DNA of 64,000 bases from assembly GCA_029379385.1 (NCBI GenBank), contig CM055612.1, forward strand, positions 8,184,001-8,248,000. Reading direction: 5' to 3'. The notes under the pieces are model-generated. The model searched no databases and was not told the origin of the DNA. It was given only the letters and a program-made list of their open reading frames with translations. The stretch is from Quillaja saponaria (Eukaryota > Streptophyta > Magnoliopsida > Fabales > Quillajaceae). The position numbers were made by a program, and so were the translations under genes. Shown piece by piece: positions 47,078 to 57,927 of the stretch. Positions within the stretch are counted from its first letter, which is position 1, and the number at the start of each line of letters is the position of its first letter.

Positions 47078-47275
47078 ATGAGTGAAGACAAGTATAAAAT
47101 TAGGGATGATGAGGAGGTTGATGGAAGATCATCATCAAGTGTTAAGAATTCCATCTCTGGAAGGATTGCAGGCAGAGAAAGAGCCATGGCTCCTCCCAAG
47201 AGAGGAAAGGTGACCAAGAAGATTATTGGTGACATCTTTGGGGCATTTTCCTCGTCTAACCCTCCTTCCACTTAA
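47078..47275 (+). CDS. Small basic protein, 65 aa, KR-motif family
   Basis: The ATG at 47078 is the first in the likely transcript. The protein has an acidic N-terminus (EDKYKIRDDEEVDG), a Ser-rich stretch, then the basic core ERAMAPPKRGKVTKKIIGDI (about 35-54) and a short FGAFSSSNPPST tail. The PPKRGxV motif is the clearest version of the core shared with 4660, 12319 and 38240. It is single-exon, with no signal peptide. It is the shortest member and has the richest promoter (see 46759). Function unknown to me. Confidence 0.7.
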   Translation: MSEDKYKIRDDEEVDGRSSSSVKNSISGRIAGRERAMAPPKRGKVTKKIIGDIFGAFSSSNPPST

Positions 47276-47778
47276 TAAATTACAGTAAGAGAGGATTTTT
47301 ATGAAATCATAGCTTCCCATTAGTTGGGGTTTAAGTTAGATCTGCTATAAGTTTAGTTGGCTTTGCTTCTGGTATCTGCCTGCTTTGTGTGATCTTTCTG
47401 TGAGAAGCCTCACTTTTTGTTCAACTATATTTATTCTGTTCCTTTTTCAAAATTAGTTTATGAATTTTTACTTCCTTACCTTTTCTGTTTTGGGGATTTT
47501 TGTCTCTAACTAGCTCCAAGAAATGTTGAAATTTACTTGCAAGTCCAAACAATATAGTGCAAAAGCTAAACTCAAATCCACAGGGTAGAAATTTAATACT
47601 TTTGATTTCCAAAAGAAAACAAATTAGAGGATATATATTTTGGCTTAATTTTTTTTTTCTTTTCAAATTATTTTCACTTTGAGCGTTAATAGATCCACCC
47701 AAGAAAGAATATAAGAAATAAGAGAAGGGATCTCATTTAGAGAAAACTCCTGGAGAGGAACAAAACGCGGAGATTAGC
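47276..47778. other. 3' flank of the 47078 gene, no other gene seen
   Basis: The first ~170 bases are probably the 3' untranslated region. The long minus-strand frame at 47421-47702 has no protein-like features. Confidence 0.5.
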
Positions 47779-48059
47779 CTGATTCCATTGAATTTTGAAT
47801 GAAGTATTGGTTTGGAGTTTAAAAAAAATTAAAATTAAAATTTATTGTTGAAAAGGATGATGAAATTTTAGTATAAGTAAAAGTATATTATTTCTATCAA
47901 AATTAAAAAAAATATTATGTAAATTTAAATGTTATACAAAAATAAGTAAATATTTATATTTTAAGAGATTAGCCTGATTTCATTATCCTTTTCAACTTTA
48001 AATTTAAATTTTGTTTAAAACTCCAATCCAATACTGCATTCAAAATTCAATAGAATCAG
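47779..48059. mobile_element. Foldback MITE with ~90-bp arms
   Basis: ctgattccattgaattttga at 47779 pairs with its near-perfect reverse complement ending at 48059, and the pairing continues inward for about 90 bp (gtattggtttggagttt ... gttgaaaaggatgatgaaat). The word gagattagcctgatt occurs both at the left edge and at the inner edge of the right arm (47973). No target duplication is obvious. Confidence 0.7.
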
Positions 48060-48768
48060 AATCACTTAAAAACTTTATATTTTTATTAATAAATTTTAAT
48101 ATTGGCAAGCAAGTTTCTTAAGTTTGTTAAGCTCCAATCTGAAAGAATATTCAAACTCTAATAAAAATTTTAATTTTTTTCTTGTACAAGCCTATGTTTA
48201 TATTTGAAACTGAATTTAATAAAAAAAAATCAAAATTATCTGAATTAATTATAGAAAATTTATGTTAATAATTTATAATTTCTTTCTAAATACTCATTAT
48301 AAACTAAATTAATTGAGTTAGTGGAAGGAAATAAAAAGTTGTAAACATCACTGTTTGAGGGGTTTGCCTCATAGGCCCAGTACACTAATGGGCCAGTCCA
48401 GCTCAATCAAACAATCTAGTAGCCCCTTGGAAAATTTTCTGTAGGCTCATTTACTCTAATGGGCAGCCCACAAAAAGACAAAACAAAAACATAAGATGGC
48501 AGCCGCCATGCATGTTTACATAACATAACCGTTAGACAACGGAATTCATACCCGGTAACCAAATTCAAATATCTGAAAAGTAAAAAAGAAGAAAAGCAAA
48601 AGCCATCTTATATTATTATTACTTTCCCTTTCCTTTTTTCAAATACAACTACCAAACTATACCTTATTAAAATTCATCACCCATGTCCAACAAATTACCC
48701 AATATCTCTTCTCCATTTAATTCCCTTTTGCTTTTCTTTCTTCATCCTTCAACACCATTATCAAACAA
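48060..48768 (+). other. Upstream region of the 48769 gene
   Basis: Two gggcca/gggcag-containing stretches lie at 48376-48480. The last 170 bases are CT-rich, typical of a plant leader. No additional gene seen. Confidence 0.45.
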
Positions 48769-49743
48769 ATGGGTTCTTGCATAAGCAAATGCATACCCAA
48801 TAAGGAAAAATTCCTAGAGGAAGATCAATTCAACCATGTTATTATCCATGACAAGCTTGTCATTTCTCAACCTCCAAAAACACCCACTTTCTCAAATTCA
48901 AACAAAATTTCACCTTCTCCACCTTCTCCTACAAATTCATCTTCCTTCACTTGCACCAATAGTACTAACACAATTAGCTCAGCCTCATCTTTGTCATCAA
49001 GTGCATCTTCTATTTTAAGCTCAAAGGATAGGTCATTCTCTAATGAGTTCTTATGGTCTTGTTACAAGGACAATCCACATATCATTGGTATCAATTCACT
49101 TAAGGAAAAATCTCTTTCCTTGTTGAGTACTACCAAAGCTCACACTCAAAATCTCAAAAACTCATCAAATTTTCTGGCTAAACCAACCGCAGCGACAGGA
49201 AAGCATTCTTCCCCAAAAAAGGTAATTGTGTCAAATATACCACAGAAGAGAGTGAGATCAAGCTCACCAGCAAATCTAACAAGGCAGAAGAGTTTTCGAA
49301 AGGAACCCCAGTACTGGCCTGCTTCATATTCAATGTCAAGTAGAACATTGAGGTCACCCTCTCCAAGCAGAAGGTTTAGTATTAATGGTGAGAAATGTGG
49401 TAATCCTTTAGCTAATTACTCACAGATGGATACTCATAATTCGAAGCGTGTGACAACAGGTATTCCAAAGGCCAATACAGTTGATCATAATCATTCTGTT
49501 TCTTCTCTGATGAGGAAAGAAAATAATCAGCTAAGGCCAGCAAGTCCAAACAACAATTCAAGGAGGCTTATTAATAATTCTGGTTTGAGGTATAACAAAG
49601 AGACCTGTACTTACAGAGTTGGTTCCAAAATTGATGAAGCTGCAGTTGAAAAAGCTCTGTCTAACCATGATCATGTAGACTCAAATTTTATGGAAGATAT
49701 TGATAATCCTCTCATCTCCTTGGATTGTTTCATCTTCTTGTAG
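48769..49743 (+). CDS. Acylated Ser-rich protein of unknown function, 324 aa
   Basis: The protein begins MGSCISKC: Gly2 with Ser6 is a classic N-myristoylation signal and Cys4/Cys8 are candidates for S-acylation, so it is probably anchored to the plasma membrane. Residues 35-90 are Ser/Thr/Pro-rich and low-complexity. The middle holds SSSPANLTRQKSFRKE and RTLRSPSPSRRFSING, basic Ser-Pro motifs that look like phosphorylation sites. The C-terminus has a distinct block, RVGSKIDEAAVEKAL ... DNPLISLDCFIFL, that looks conserved. It is a single exon with an intact frame. Similar MGxCxSKC proteins are annotated as uncharacterised in plants; a scaffold or signalling role is inference. Confidence 0.85.
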   Translation: MGSCISKCIPNKEKFLEEDQFNHVIIHDKLVISQPPKTPTFSNSNKISPSPPSPTNSSSFTCTNSTNTISSASSLSSSASSILSSKDRSFSNEFLWSCYKDNPHIIGINSLKEKSLSLLSTTKAHTQNLKNSSNFLAKPTAATGKHSSPKKVIVSNIPQKRVRSSSPANLTRQKSFRKEPQYWPASYSMSSRTLRSPSPSRRFSINGEKCGNPLANYSQMDTHNSKRVTTGIPKANTVDHNHSVSSLMRKENNQLRPASPNNNSRRLINNSGLRYNKETCTYRVGSKIDEAAVEKALSNHDHVDSNFMEDIDNPLISLDCFIFL

Positions 49744-52450
49744 ATATCAGCTGTGTTCCCTGCAGAGCCAGATTCATACAATAATCTGGAATTCATATAT
49801 TGATATAAATTTTTTTTTTTTTTTTTTTTTTTTGTGTGCTTGTGGTTGTGCGTGCATCCATATGTATACTTAGTGATTTTACAGATGTTTGAAGATTTTC
49901 AGATTGATTGAATTCTCCTTAATTTCTTTGTATCTATATATAAGATTTACTGCATCTTTTTCCATTTTTACTTGATTATTTGTGGTTTATGTTTTGACAG
50001 TATTATTATATATGGGGTTATATATATATATTGCTTTTGGATATTGAGTTTATATGACTGATGAACTTGGGTGTATATCGTGGAAACTAATGTTCAATCA
50101 AGTTTTCAGGGGAACCTGAACAACCACCAGGTTAGTGGTTATTTAGTGTGTTGGTTTGTATCCCATTTCTATTCTGAACTCTAATCAATTCACACAAGAT
50201 TCATTTTTTTTAATCTTGTCCTTTGAGATTTAATTTTTCTAATCAAGGCGCGCCCTTAAATCAAGACAAAATATATAAAATTAATTGACATATCTTTTTA
50301 GAGATTATAAATAAATAACATTAATATATGAAATAAAAAATAACATAAATATCGACGTAATCATTATAAAAAAATTTTGCTCAAATTTAAAATTTAAATA
50401 TGAACCATCCCTTTTGAAAAAGAAAAAAAAATTCACAATTTTTTCATTTAGTTTAGCTTGCTCTATCTAAATTTAATGATTTTGACTTAATTAAGAATTT
50501 TATTAGAAATAAATAAATCTTGAAGGATCTTTAGAAAAAAAAAAAAAATTCTTAAGATTTTGACTTTAAAAAAAATGAATCTCTCAATAACCAAGATAAT
50601 AAATGAGCTCATGATGGCTTCCATTGATTTTTTTTTCTGTTTGTGAGGGAAATGGTTAATGAGTATGGAACCTGAACATCAAAATAGAGTAATGGGCTGC
50701 TATAAGGTCCAGAGCTTATTGGATAGACTTTGCTCTTTCCCGTCTACTTAGTTATTTCTATTTGGGCCAGCTTTTAAAATTTAAAATGTCTATTACATTA
50801 TTCAATCTTTTCATGTGATCCATGAACTTGATCAAATATTTTTATGTGAGTAAATTGATTCAAATACTATTTGATCACTAGATAAAATATAAAAAATAAA
50901 AATTAATGTAGACATATAATTTCTAATTTTTTTAAATGCCATCCATTCATGGTATCTGATATTTAAATTTATCGTATATTAATAGATAAATAATTTCATA
51001 GAACCACACTAAAGTGGGCGGAGGGGGTTGCTAACTAGCTCATAAATAAAGAAAAAATTATCCCCACCAATAGATGAAAACTCAACCCAAAACCTCATGT
51101 GATCCCCAGCACCCCAATCTTTATAGTTAAGCTGAGAACTCGTCCATCACGTCACATGATTACTACATGGTTTTCAAATCACTTGAGTGCACATGAAATT
51201 CGATTTAGTGGTTAGCTCTTCTCTTCCTTTAAAATATTGTTTTAGCGAATCAGAAGATACATTTTGCATTTAAGTACGCAATAAAGATATTCTCAATCTG
51301 CATAAGTCCCACACCACCGTCAAAAATCTCACATCACATGATTTACTACATTGTTTTAATATATTTGTGCATAATATATATATTAAGTTGTTGCATACTT
51401 GCATGTCATAAATATAAAGATTAAGTGGCCTGCAAATTGAAACAAAGATTTTAAAATATTTACGGCCTGCAGTATGATAAATATGCGACGTTTAATTTGT
51501 TGGTGAAAGTGATTTCAACGGTTTCTTTTTTTTGTTAATAAAAGATGTTAAGAGCAGCGGCAATTAGATAGGTTGTGGCATCAGCAGATACTGCAGCAAT
51601 CGTCACTGGAGATTTCCGCATGCTTTGTTCTTCTTAGTTCTAACTCAATTTCCATGATACAATGACTTTAACAATGCAGCGTAAGTTGTAACACAGCTTT
51701 TAATGCATATATGACTTGGATAAGTCCACGTCATATTAACAGAGGGGGATATTAGGGAGAAGATGGAGAATTCAGAGAGAATAGGTCACCCTCGCATTAA
51801 CTCATGAATATCAATTCATAACTATCAAATCTGAATAAAACACTACAAATCATTTACTTTTATATCGGCAAACTCTCAAAACTTTAGTTCTGCTAAGACT
51901 CGAAAATCTAACAAATCTTAGTACTCTTAAAGAACATAGGGAATATCTTTGTCTTCTCTCGTCAAACATAACCCTGCTTGATACAAGAAAAAATTCAAAT
52001 TTTCACATGTTAATTACTATTTTCAAACCTTATATTAACATACATTTATGTTAATTACTATTCATGATTTATCCACATGTTAGGAAGTGGAGGAAAATGA
52101 TATCATGCATGTACCAATGTTTATTAGATAAATTAACAGATCCATTAACTTCTCCAAAAGGATCTCTCTGTCAGCTAACCAATAGATTCCAAGTAGACTT
52201 ACAATCTGAGCTAGCTGACAAAGACAGATCCTTGTTTTAATTTGCAGGCCACTTAATTTTCTATATTAATTAATGACAAGTCCTTCAAATTAATTAACAA
52301 TCTTTGCTCATTTCAATTTATACATATATATAGTCAGTTGAATTGCTTAATTAAGAGCATTCAGAAGTACTTACTAACTAACATGCAATTACATTCTACT
52401 GTAGCAAATTAATGTTACTAAATCATATATAACAGCTATATTTATATATT
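49744..52450. other. Intergenic DNA with poly-T tract, no gene seen
   Basis: A poly-T run of about 24 lies at 49809-49832, probably within the 3' region of the upstream gene. A poly-A run is at 50535. 51000-51180 contains gaaccaca..gggcgga-type DNA resembling interspersed repeats. The last 150 bases would be the promoter of the GA20ox-like gene; no definite TATA box is seen. Confidence 0.5.
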
Positions 52451-54070
52451 ATGCAGAAATATGTTGAACAATGTAGGAAATGTGAGATGATTCACATTGT
52501 GCCAATGCAATTCGTTTGGCCGAAAGAAGACTTAGTGAGAGCTGATAAAGAGCTCGATATGCCATTAGTGGATCTTGAAGGCTTCATTAGAGGAGATGAA
52601 GAGGCAACACAGCAGGCTTCTAAACTCATAAGAACAGCCTGCTTGAACCATGGCTTCTTCCAAGTCATCAATCATGGAATCGATTTACGTCTCATTACCA
52701 CGGCATATGATCATATGGATGCTTTGTTTAAGCTTCCAATCGATAAGAAATTAAGGGCTTCAAGAACACCGGGAACAATGTGGGGATATTCCAATGCTCA
52801 TGCTGACCGTTTTTCATCAAAATTGCCTTGGAAAGAGACCTTCTCTTTTCCATTCCTTGACAATAGCTTAGAGCATGTTGTTACAAACTACTTCAAATCA
52901 ACTTTAGGTCAAAACTTTGAAGCAACTGGGTATGCGCATATATGTTATGTAATTTAATTAGTTTTCTCTTTTTTGTTACTTGAAGTTACTAATTATGGAA
53001 ATGCCTCATTGTTGTTTAGAGGGGTCTATCAGAAATATTGTGAAGCAATGAAGGATTTATGTCTGAAAATAATGGAGTTATTGGCCATCAGCTTAGGCGT
53101 GGACCGGTTGTATTATAGAAATTTTTTTGAAGGTGGTTGCTCTATTATGAGATGCAACTACTACCCATGTTGTGAAGAGCCAAGTCTTGTCCTTGGGACT
53201 GGACCTCATTGTGATTCAACCTCCCTAACCCTTCTTCACCAAGACCAAGTTGGTGGCCTTGAAGTATTTGCGGACAACAAATGGCAAACTGTTCCACCTC
53301 ATAGTGAAGCCTTTGTCATTAACATTGGTGATACTTTCACGGTAGACTCTTCTAAATACTTAATTTCCATCCATCGCCAAAATTATTTACTTAATTTTTT
53401 TTAGTACTTAATCTTAGTTATATACAACCACAAAAGAGAAGCACGTACTTAACACTAAATGTATAACTTTAGAAGATTTTATTAAAAAAGTATTTAGTGA
53501 CATCATGTAACATGCGTAAACTTTGTCATATATAGTGACAGATTAAAGTCTTAAAATTTTCCAATACTATACTATTATATTAGGATATTGATTCATGCAC
53601 AAAACCAGAATGTTATGCACCGCCCTCAGTATATACATAATAAAAAAAAGTATCTAAGGTGAAATTTATTTTAAATAAACTGAGTGCATGGAGTATTTTG
53701 TTTTATACATTTAATCTCAGTTTCTATAAATGTATAAAGTACATATTAAGATACAAATTTGTGTATCCATATTTAATATTTTTGTTGGATTTATTGTATG
53801 TAGGCATTGTCAAACGGTAAGTACTGAAGTTGCCTACATAGGGCAATAGTGAATAGATGCAAAGAGAGGAGGTCTTTAGCATTCTATCTGTGTCCAAGAG
53901 AAGACAAAGTGGTGAAACCCCCTGAGGATATTGTGAGCAGTGAAGGAACAAAAATGTTCCCAGATTTCACATGGTCGGATTTGCTCCAATTCACACAAAA
54001 TTACTGCAGAGCTGACGAAGCTACACTTCAAAACTTTACCAAATGGGTGCTATCTTCCAAATCGCTTTAA
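52451..54070 (+). pseudogene. GA20ox-like: Gibberellin 20-oxidase-like 2-oxoglutarate dioxygenase with nonsense codon in exon 3
   Basis: GA20-oxidases carry out the stepwise oxidation of C20 to make C20- and C19-gibberellins, with Fe(II) and 2-oxoglutarate. Exons: 52451-52929, 53020-53341 and 53804-54070, joining in frame. Motifs: NHGFFQVINHGID; LPWKETFSFPF; NYYPCC; GPHCDSTSLTLLHQDQVGGL with the HxD iron ligands; FVINIGDTF at the end of exon 2; SLAFYLCPREDKVV and FTWSDLLQFTQNYCRAD in exon 3. In exon 3 the codon before SCLHRA is TGA (53825-53827), where relatives have Lys/Arg; this truncates the protein before the second iron His and the RxS 2-oxoglutarate site. Intron 2 contains no lesion. 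The N-terminus is short: either the ATG at 52451 or the one in MIHIVPMQF may be used. A sequencing error could mimic the stop. Confidence 0.87.
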
Positions 54071-55048
54071 TTAAGACTAGCTAGTTGCCAATGGATCTGA
54101 TTCGGCTACATCTGCTATTTTTTTCTTATGTCGATGTATAATCCCACGTTGTAAAAGTTAAAAGACACTTAAGATTATATTTATCTTTACGAGTCTCTCT
54201 ACTTAATAGGTTATATAGTTAATGCTATAAATTCAGAGTTAGAGTTCTTCTGTGTGAATGGGAGTTTCTCTTTGTAGTGATCATAATAATGATAATAATC
54301 AATAAAGTTTTATAAAGTATGTATTGTCAAATTTTGGTGTTTATCACATTCATTAAGTTATTTGATTCTGTTTACAAATAAATGTTAGGTAAACACATTT
54401 AATTCCTATTAATAAGGATATAAAGAACACAAAAAAAATGTTAAAATGTTAAGTTATAAAGACTTGAATCGGTGCAAATGCATTGAGTAGTTTTATATAT
54501 TGGAGCTATATCACTAAAATTTAAGTCAAAGCGTCAAAGTGTATATTTGAACACAATTTGATTAAAATAATTAAATTTTATAAATCATAATGAAGATTCA
54601 AAATATTGTGATAAACTGTAAAAAGATAGTTAGCATGGTGCAAAGACACATACTAATGTAAAAGTTTTGTACCCATGAAAAATATTTGTACCCTTACGTA
54701 GAAATTTTATATCTTCTAAAATTAAATGATAAACTTTTGATTAATTTAACTTAGTAATAAACAAAAATGCACAATTCTAATAAGAACCATACATTTTTTT
54801 GAGGTAGATATAATTTCTTGTTTAGTTGTAGAGGGTATAAATGTAAATATCATACTATAAACATTTCTACATGAGGGAGTAAATGTTTACATCGTTGCTA
54901 ACTTATACAGAAAAGCACTAAGCATGTGGATAGACTTTAGGATCATGAACTGGGCCTCAACTTAAAGGCTCGAGTTTTGAACCAGTAAGTTTCTTCGTCG
55001 TTCAGGCCCAAGAAGTTTTCATTGTCTGCGTTCTTGTCGGCTATGTGA
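54071..55048. other. Intergenic DNA, no gene seen
   Basis: Includes the probable 3' untranslated region of the GA20ox-like gene (to about 54310). The remainder is AT-rich without frames. Confidence 0.5.
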
Positions 55049-55604
55049 TAAGGCTGTGCAAGGAACCCGGAAAAATCGAATATCCGAACCGAGCCGGTAA
55101 TTCGGTTCGGTTAAATTCGGGTATTTTTCTTATTCGGTTCGGTTCGGGTAGTTAAATTTAATACCCGTTATTTTCGGTTCGGTTACGGGTAGTGAAGTAG
55201 AGTGCACACGGGTACCCGTGGTTACCCGAAAATCAAAATATATAATTTTTTTTGTTATTTTTAATGTATTGTTGTATTAATTTATAATTTTATATTTTTA
55301 TTTATGTTGAATATGTTAATATATTATGTTTTTTGTATTTTTCTTTTATAATAACTAATGAATTTAAAAAGTATGAGGTTCAAAAACAAAAAAATATAAT
55401 TTTTAAATTAATTTTAGTAAAATATTGATAAATTTCGGGTAACCAAATATCCGAACCGAACTAGTCATATTTTTTCTGTTCAGGTAAATTCGGGTAATGC
55501 CTATTTTCAGTTCGGTTCGGTTCATAAATTTTATTATCCAAAAATTTCGGTTCGGTTCAAAAATTTATCATTATCCGGACCGAATCGACCCGTGCACACC
55601 CCTA
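55049..55604. mobile_element. Short hAT-type element with 8-bp target duplication
   Basis: taaggctgtgca (left) and taggggtgtgca (reverse of right) are terminal inverted repeats, flanked by ctatgtga at 55041-55048 and 55605-55612. Subterminal regions are packed with ggttcgg repeats on both sides. At 556 bp and without coding it is non-autonomous. It shares the tagggg(t)g-type terminus with the element at 1926. Confidence 0.85.
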
Positions 55605-55850
55605 CTATGTGATGTGGTAGGTTGCTTTGGGAACAGTTTCCTTAAGAGGAATTATGGGTTGCAATGTTACTCAGAAAGCTATTTCAATTTCAAGTTTCAA
55701 CCACTCATCTATGGGGCTTCAAAGTTCAATCCTTGAAGCTATGGGTTTGTTGTGGAGGCAGGTTCTTTTAATTTCTCCACTTTAGAATAAAAAATGACGA
55801 AAGAAAGAAATTTTGCAGTGGTTATCAATAGGGAAAGAAGATCATCTTGA

Positions 55851-56193
55851 TGGCTCAGAAAGTTGTCATGGCTACCTGTGCAGATGTAAAGCTAGGTTCC
55901 AAGAATATAATGGATGCCAAGGTAGTTTTTTCAATTATATTAATCTTTATTTTTTATTTTTTCTGTGTAATATTCTCCTCTAATTATTCCCTTGGGAAGT
56001 TGTGATACATTATTAAATGATGTTTTTGATAATTAAACAAGTTCTGTTCTTCATGGTTTTGCTGTATATTTCAGATATTAATGAGTAGAGAACATTATGC
56101 CCCTGCAATAGAACTTCCCACGATATATACCGTTCATACAAGGAAAGAGGCTGCAGTTTACAGTCAATCTAAACGCTTTCCCTTCACTGAAAG
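55851..56193 (+). pseudogene. Unrecognised spliced gene fragment, two exons
   Basis: Exon A (55851-55922) starts at an ATG and encodes 24 residues, MAQKVVMATCADVKLG and on; donor aag|gtagtt. Exon B (56075-56193), after the acceptor tttcag, continues in frame with ILMSREHYAPAIELPTIYTV and on to PFTE, then the donor aag|gtgagt. The composition and canonical splice sites look like real coding DNA, unlike the flanks. A possible third exon follows the tttcag at 56447-56452, but its frame ends within 20 codons. I do not recognise the protein. It may be a captured or truncated gene piece, or the 5' end of a small gene. Confidence 0.4.
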
Positions 56194-57927
56194 GTGAGTA
56201 TATTAGCTGATTATTGTGCAAAGAGGCTATCATTATTTCTGTTTAATTAGTGAGATTTAGCTTTGGATCAAGATAAGGATGTTATTATTAGGTCTCTTCA
56301 CAATTTTTTGATGGATGATGAATTGATGATTGGATTAACACTGGCTGCTGCTTTTCATGTGATTCCTTTTAATGTTATTCTATACATTATTGTATTCCAA
56401 TTTCTATGTCATTGGGTATTCTAATCTCAAATAAAGGATCTTACTTTCAGTATGTCATTCCAAGCTTCCGCCGTTTGTGGGAAAGGATGAGAGAATTAGG
56501 TATTGCATAAGAAAGAAAAAAAGAAGATTCAATAGGACAAAAGGCCAGATGGCTGACCAAGGTGGAATTTGGCTAGTTGCCTCTTTCCAAAACCCAAAAA
56601 CAGATTGTTGAATCACAAGGGTCTCCCAGTTCTGCTGATGCTATAAAATTAATTTTTTTTAATGAGTTCTATGACTAAAAATATATCATATCTTTTAGAA
56701 AGTCAACATCATGCCGGCTACAAACACACTTTCAAGTTTCAACGGAGGCATTTATTCTCCACAGACTTAAGTTTTAATTAGATTTACTCTTTCAAATTGC
56801 TTTCTGTTAATCAGCTAACTGTAAGATTTGAGAGAAGGCTTGAAGAGAAACATTAATTCTTGCTTTATATTTCTTTTGATTTGATGTTTACTTATATTAT
56901 ATATATATATATAGATCATATGCTGCATGAGTAAAATGCCAAAAGCCAATTTTCACCGGACAGTTGACTGTAGAATTATACTATGGAAGCATATATATGT
57001 AATTGTATATGTATGTCCATTTCTTTATGTTTAATCAGTAGAAATTGTAAATGCAAACCTTCTTGATAATTTGTAGAGGCAAGATAAAGTGAATGATCTT
57101 TTGCTCACTGTGAAAGCCAGTTAGATAGAGTAAGAAAAGCATATCAACTTGCTAACTATACTCCTACAACAGTCTTTTACCCAAAGAAAGCCGTCCAGAA
57201 TAGGTGCCATGCAAAACTTATGAGCTTACTGTATGGAAGCTTGTGTTTTATTGGACCCACTAAATTTCTGGGGATTACTTAACATGAAACATAATTAACA
57301 GCCTGACAATTTTGTCTTTATGTTTTGTGTATAGTCTTTATGTTTTGTCTTTTCCTTGTTACTAAAAGATTACCTAGTTCTTTGGGTTAATCATATAACC
57401 TTTTAACAGCCTCACAATTTACCTTACTGAGTTGTAGAGAATGGTTGTAATCCACCCTAACTCCCAAACTATATGAATAGATGGAATCCATTATTAAAAA
57501 AAGTTAGAACTTAATACACCATCATGAGCATGAGATTGAGTCCATGATAATGATTAGTTTAGTTAGAGATTCACTAAATCTGTTTAAAAATATTTTCCAA
57601 GTCGAAGCCAGGCCAATCAATGATTCAAAACGTATAGTATTCCCCTTTACATATACTACATAAATAAATGATAATAGCTTCCTACGTTAATTATGCCAAT
57701 TAAATCTCTTCGGGTGATCAAGAGGGTCTCCTTTTTCAGTAGATGAGATTAGGATAACAAAAAGTATATTATCTCCTCGTTTCTTTTCTTTGGCTTGCTC
57801 TTCCAAATCAAATTTTGTCCTGCAGTAATGCCAAAAACTTGATTTTATCGTAAAGTAACTGCCTAAATTATCCTTCTGCCAGAAAGCCTATAATTAGACT
57901 TAGCTGGGAATCTTCTTTGATTCAGAA
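56194..57927. other. Intergenic DNA, no gene seen
   Basis: Apart from the possible third exon near 56453 there is no frame. atatatat near 56905 and a doubled gtctttatgttttgt (57314, 57334) are minor repeats. The last 200 bases would be the WAK-like promoter. Confidence 0.5.
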
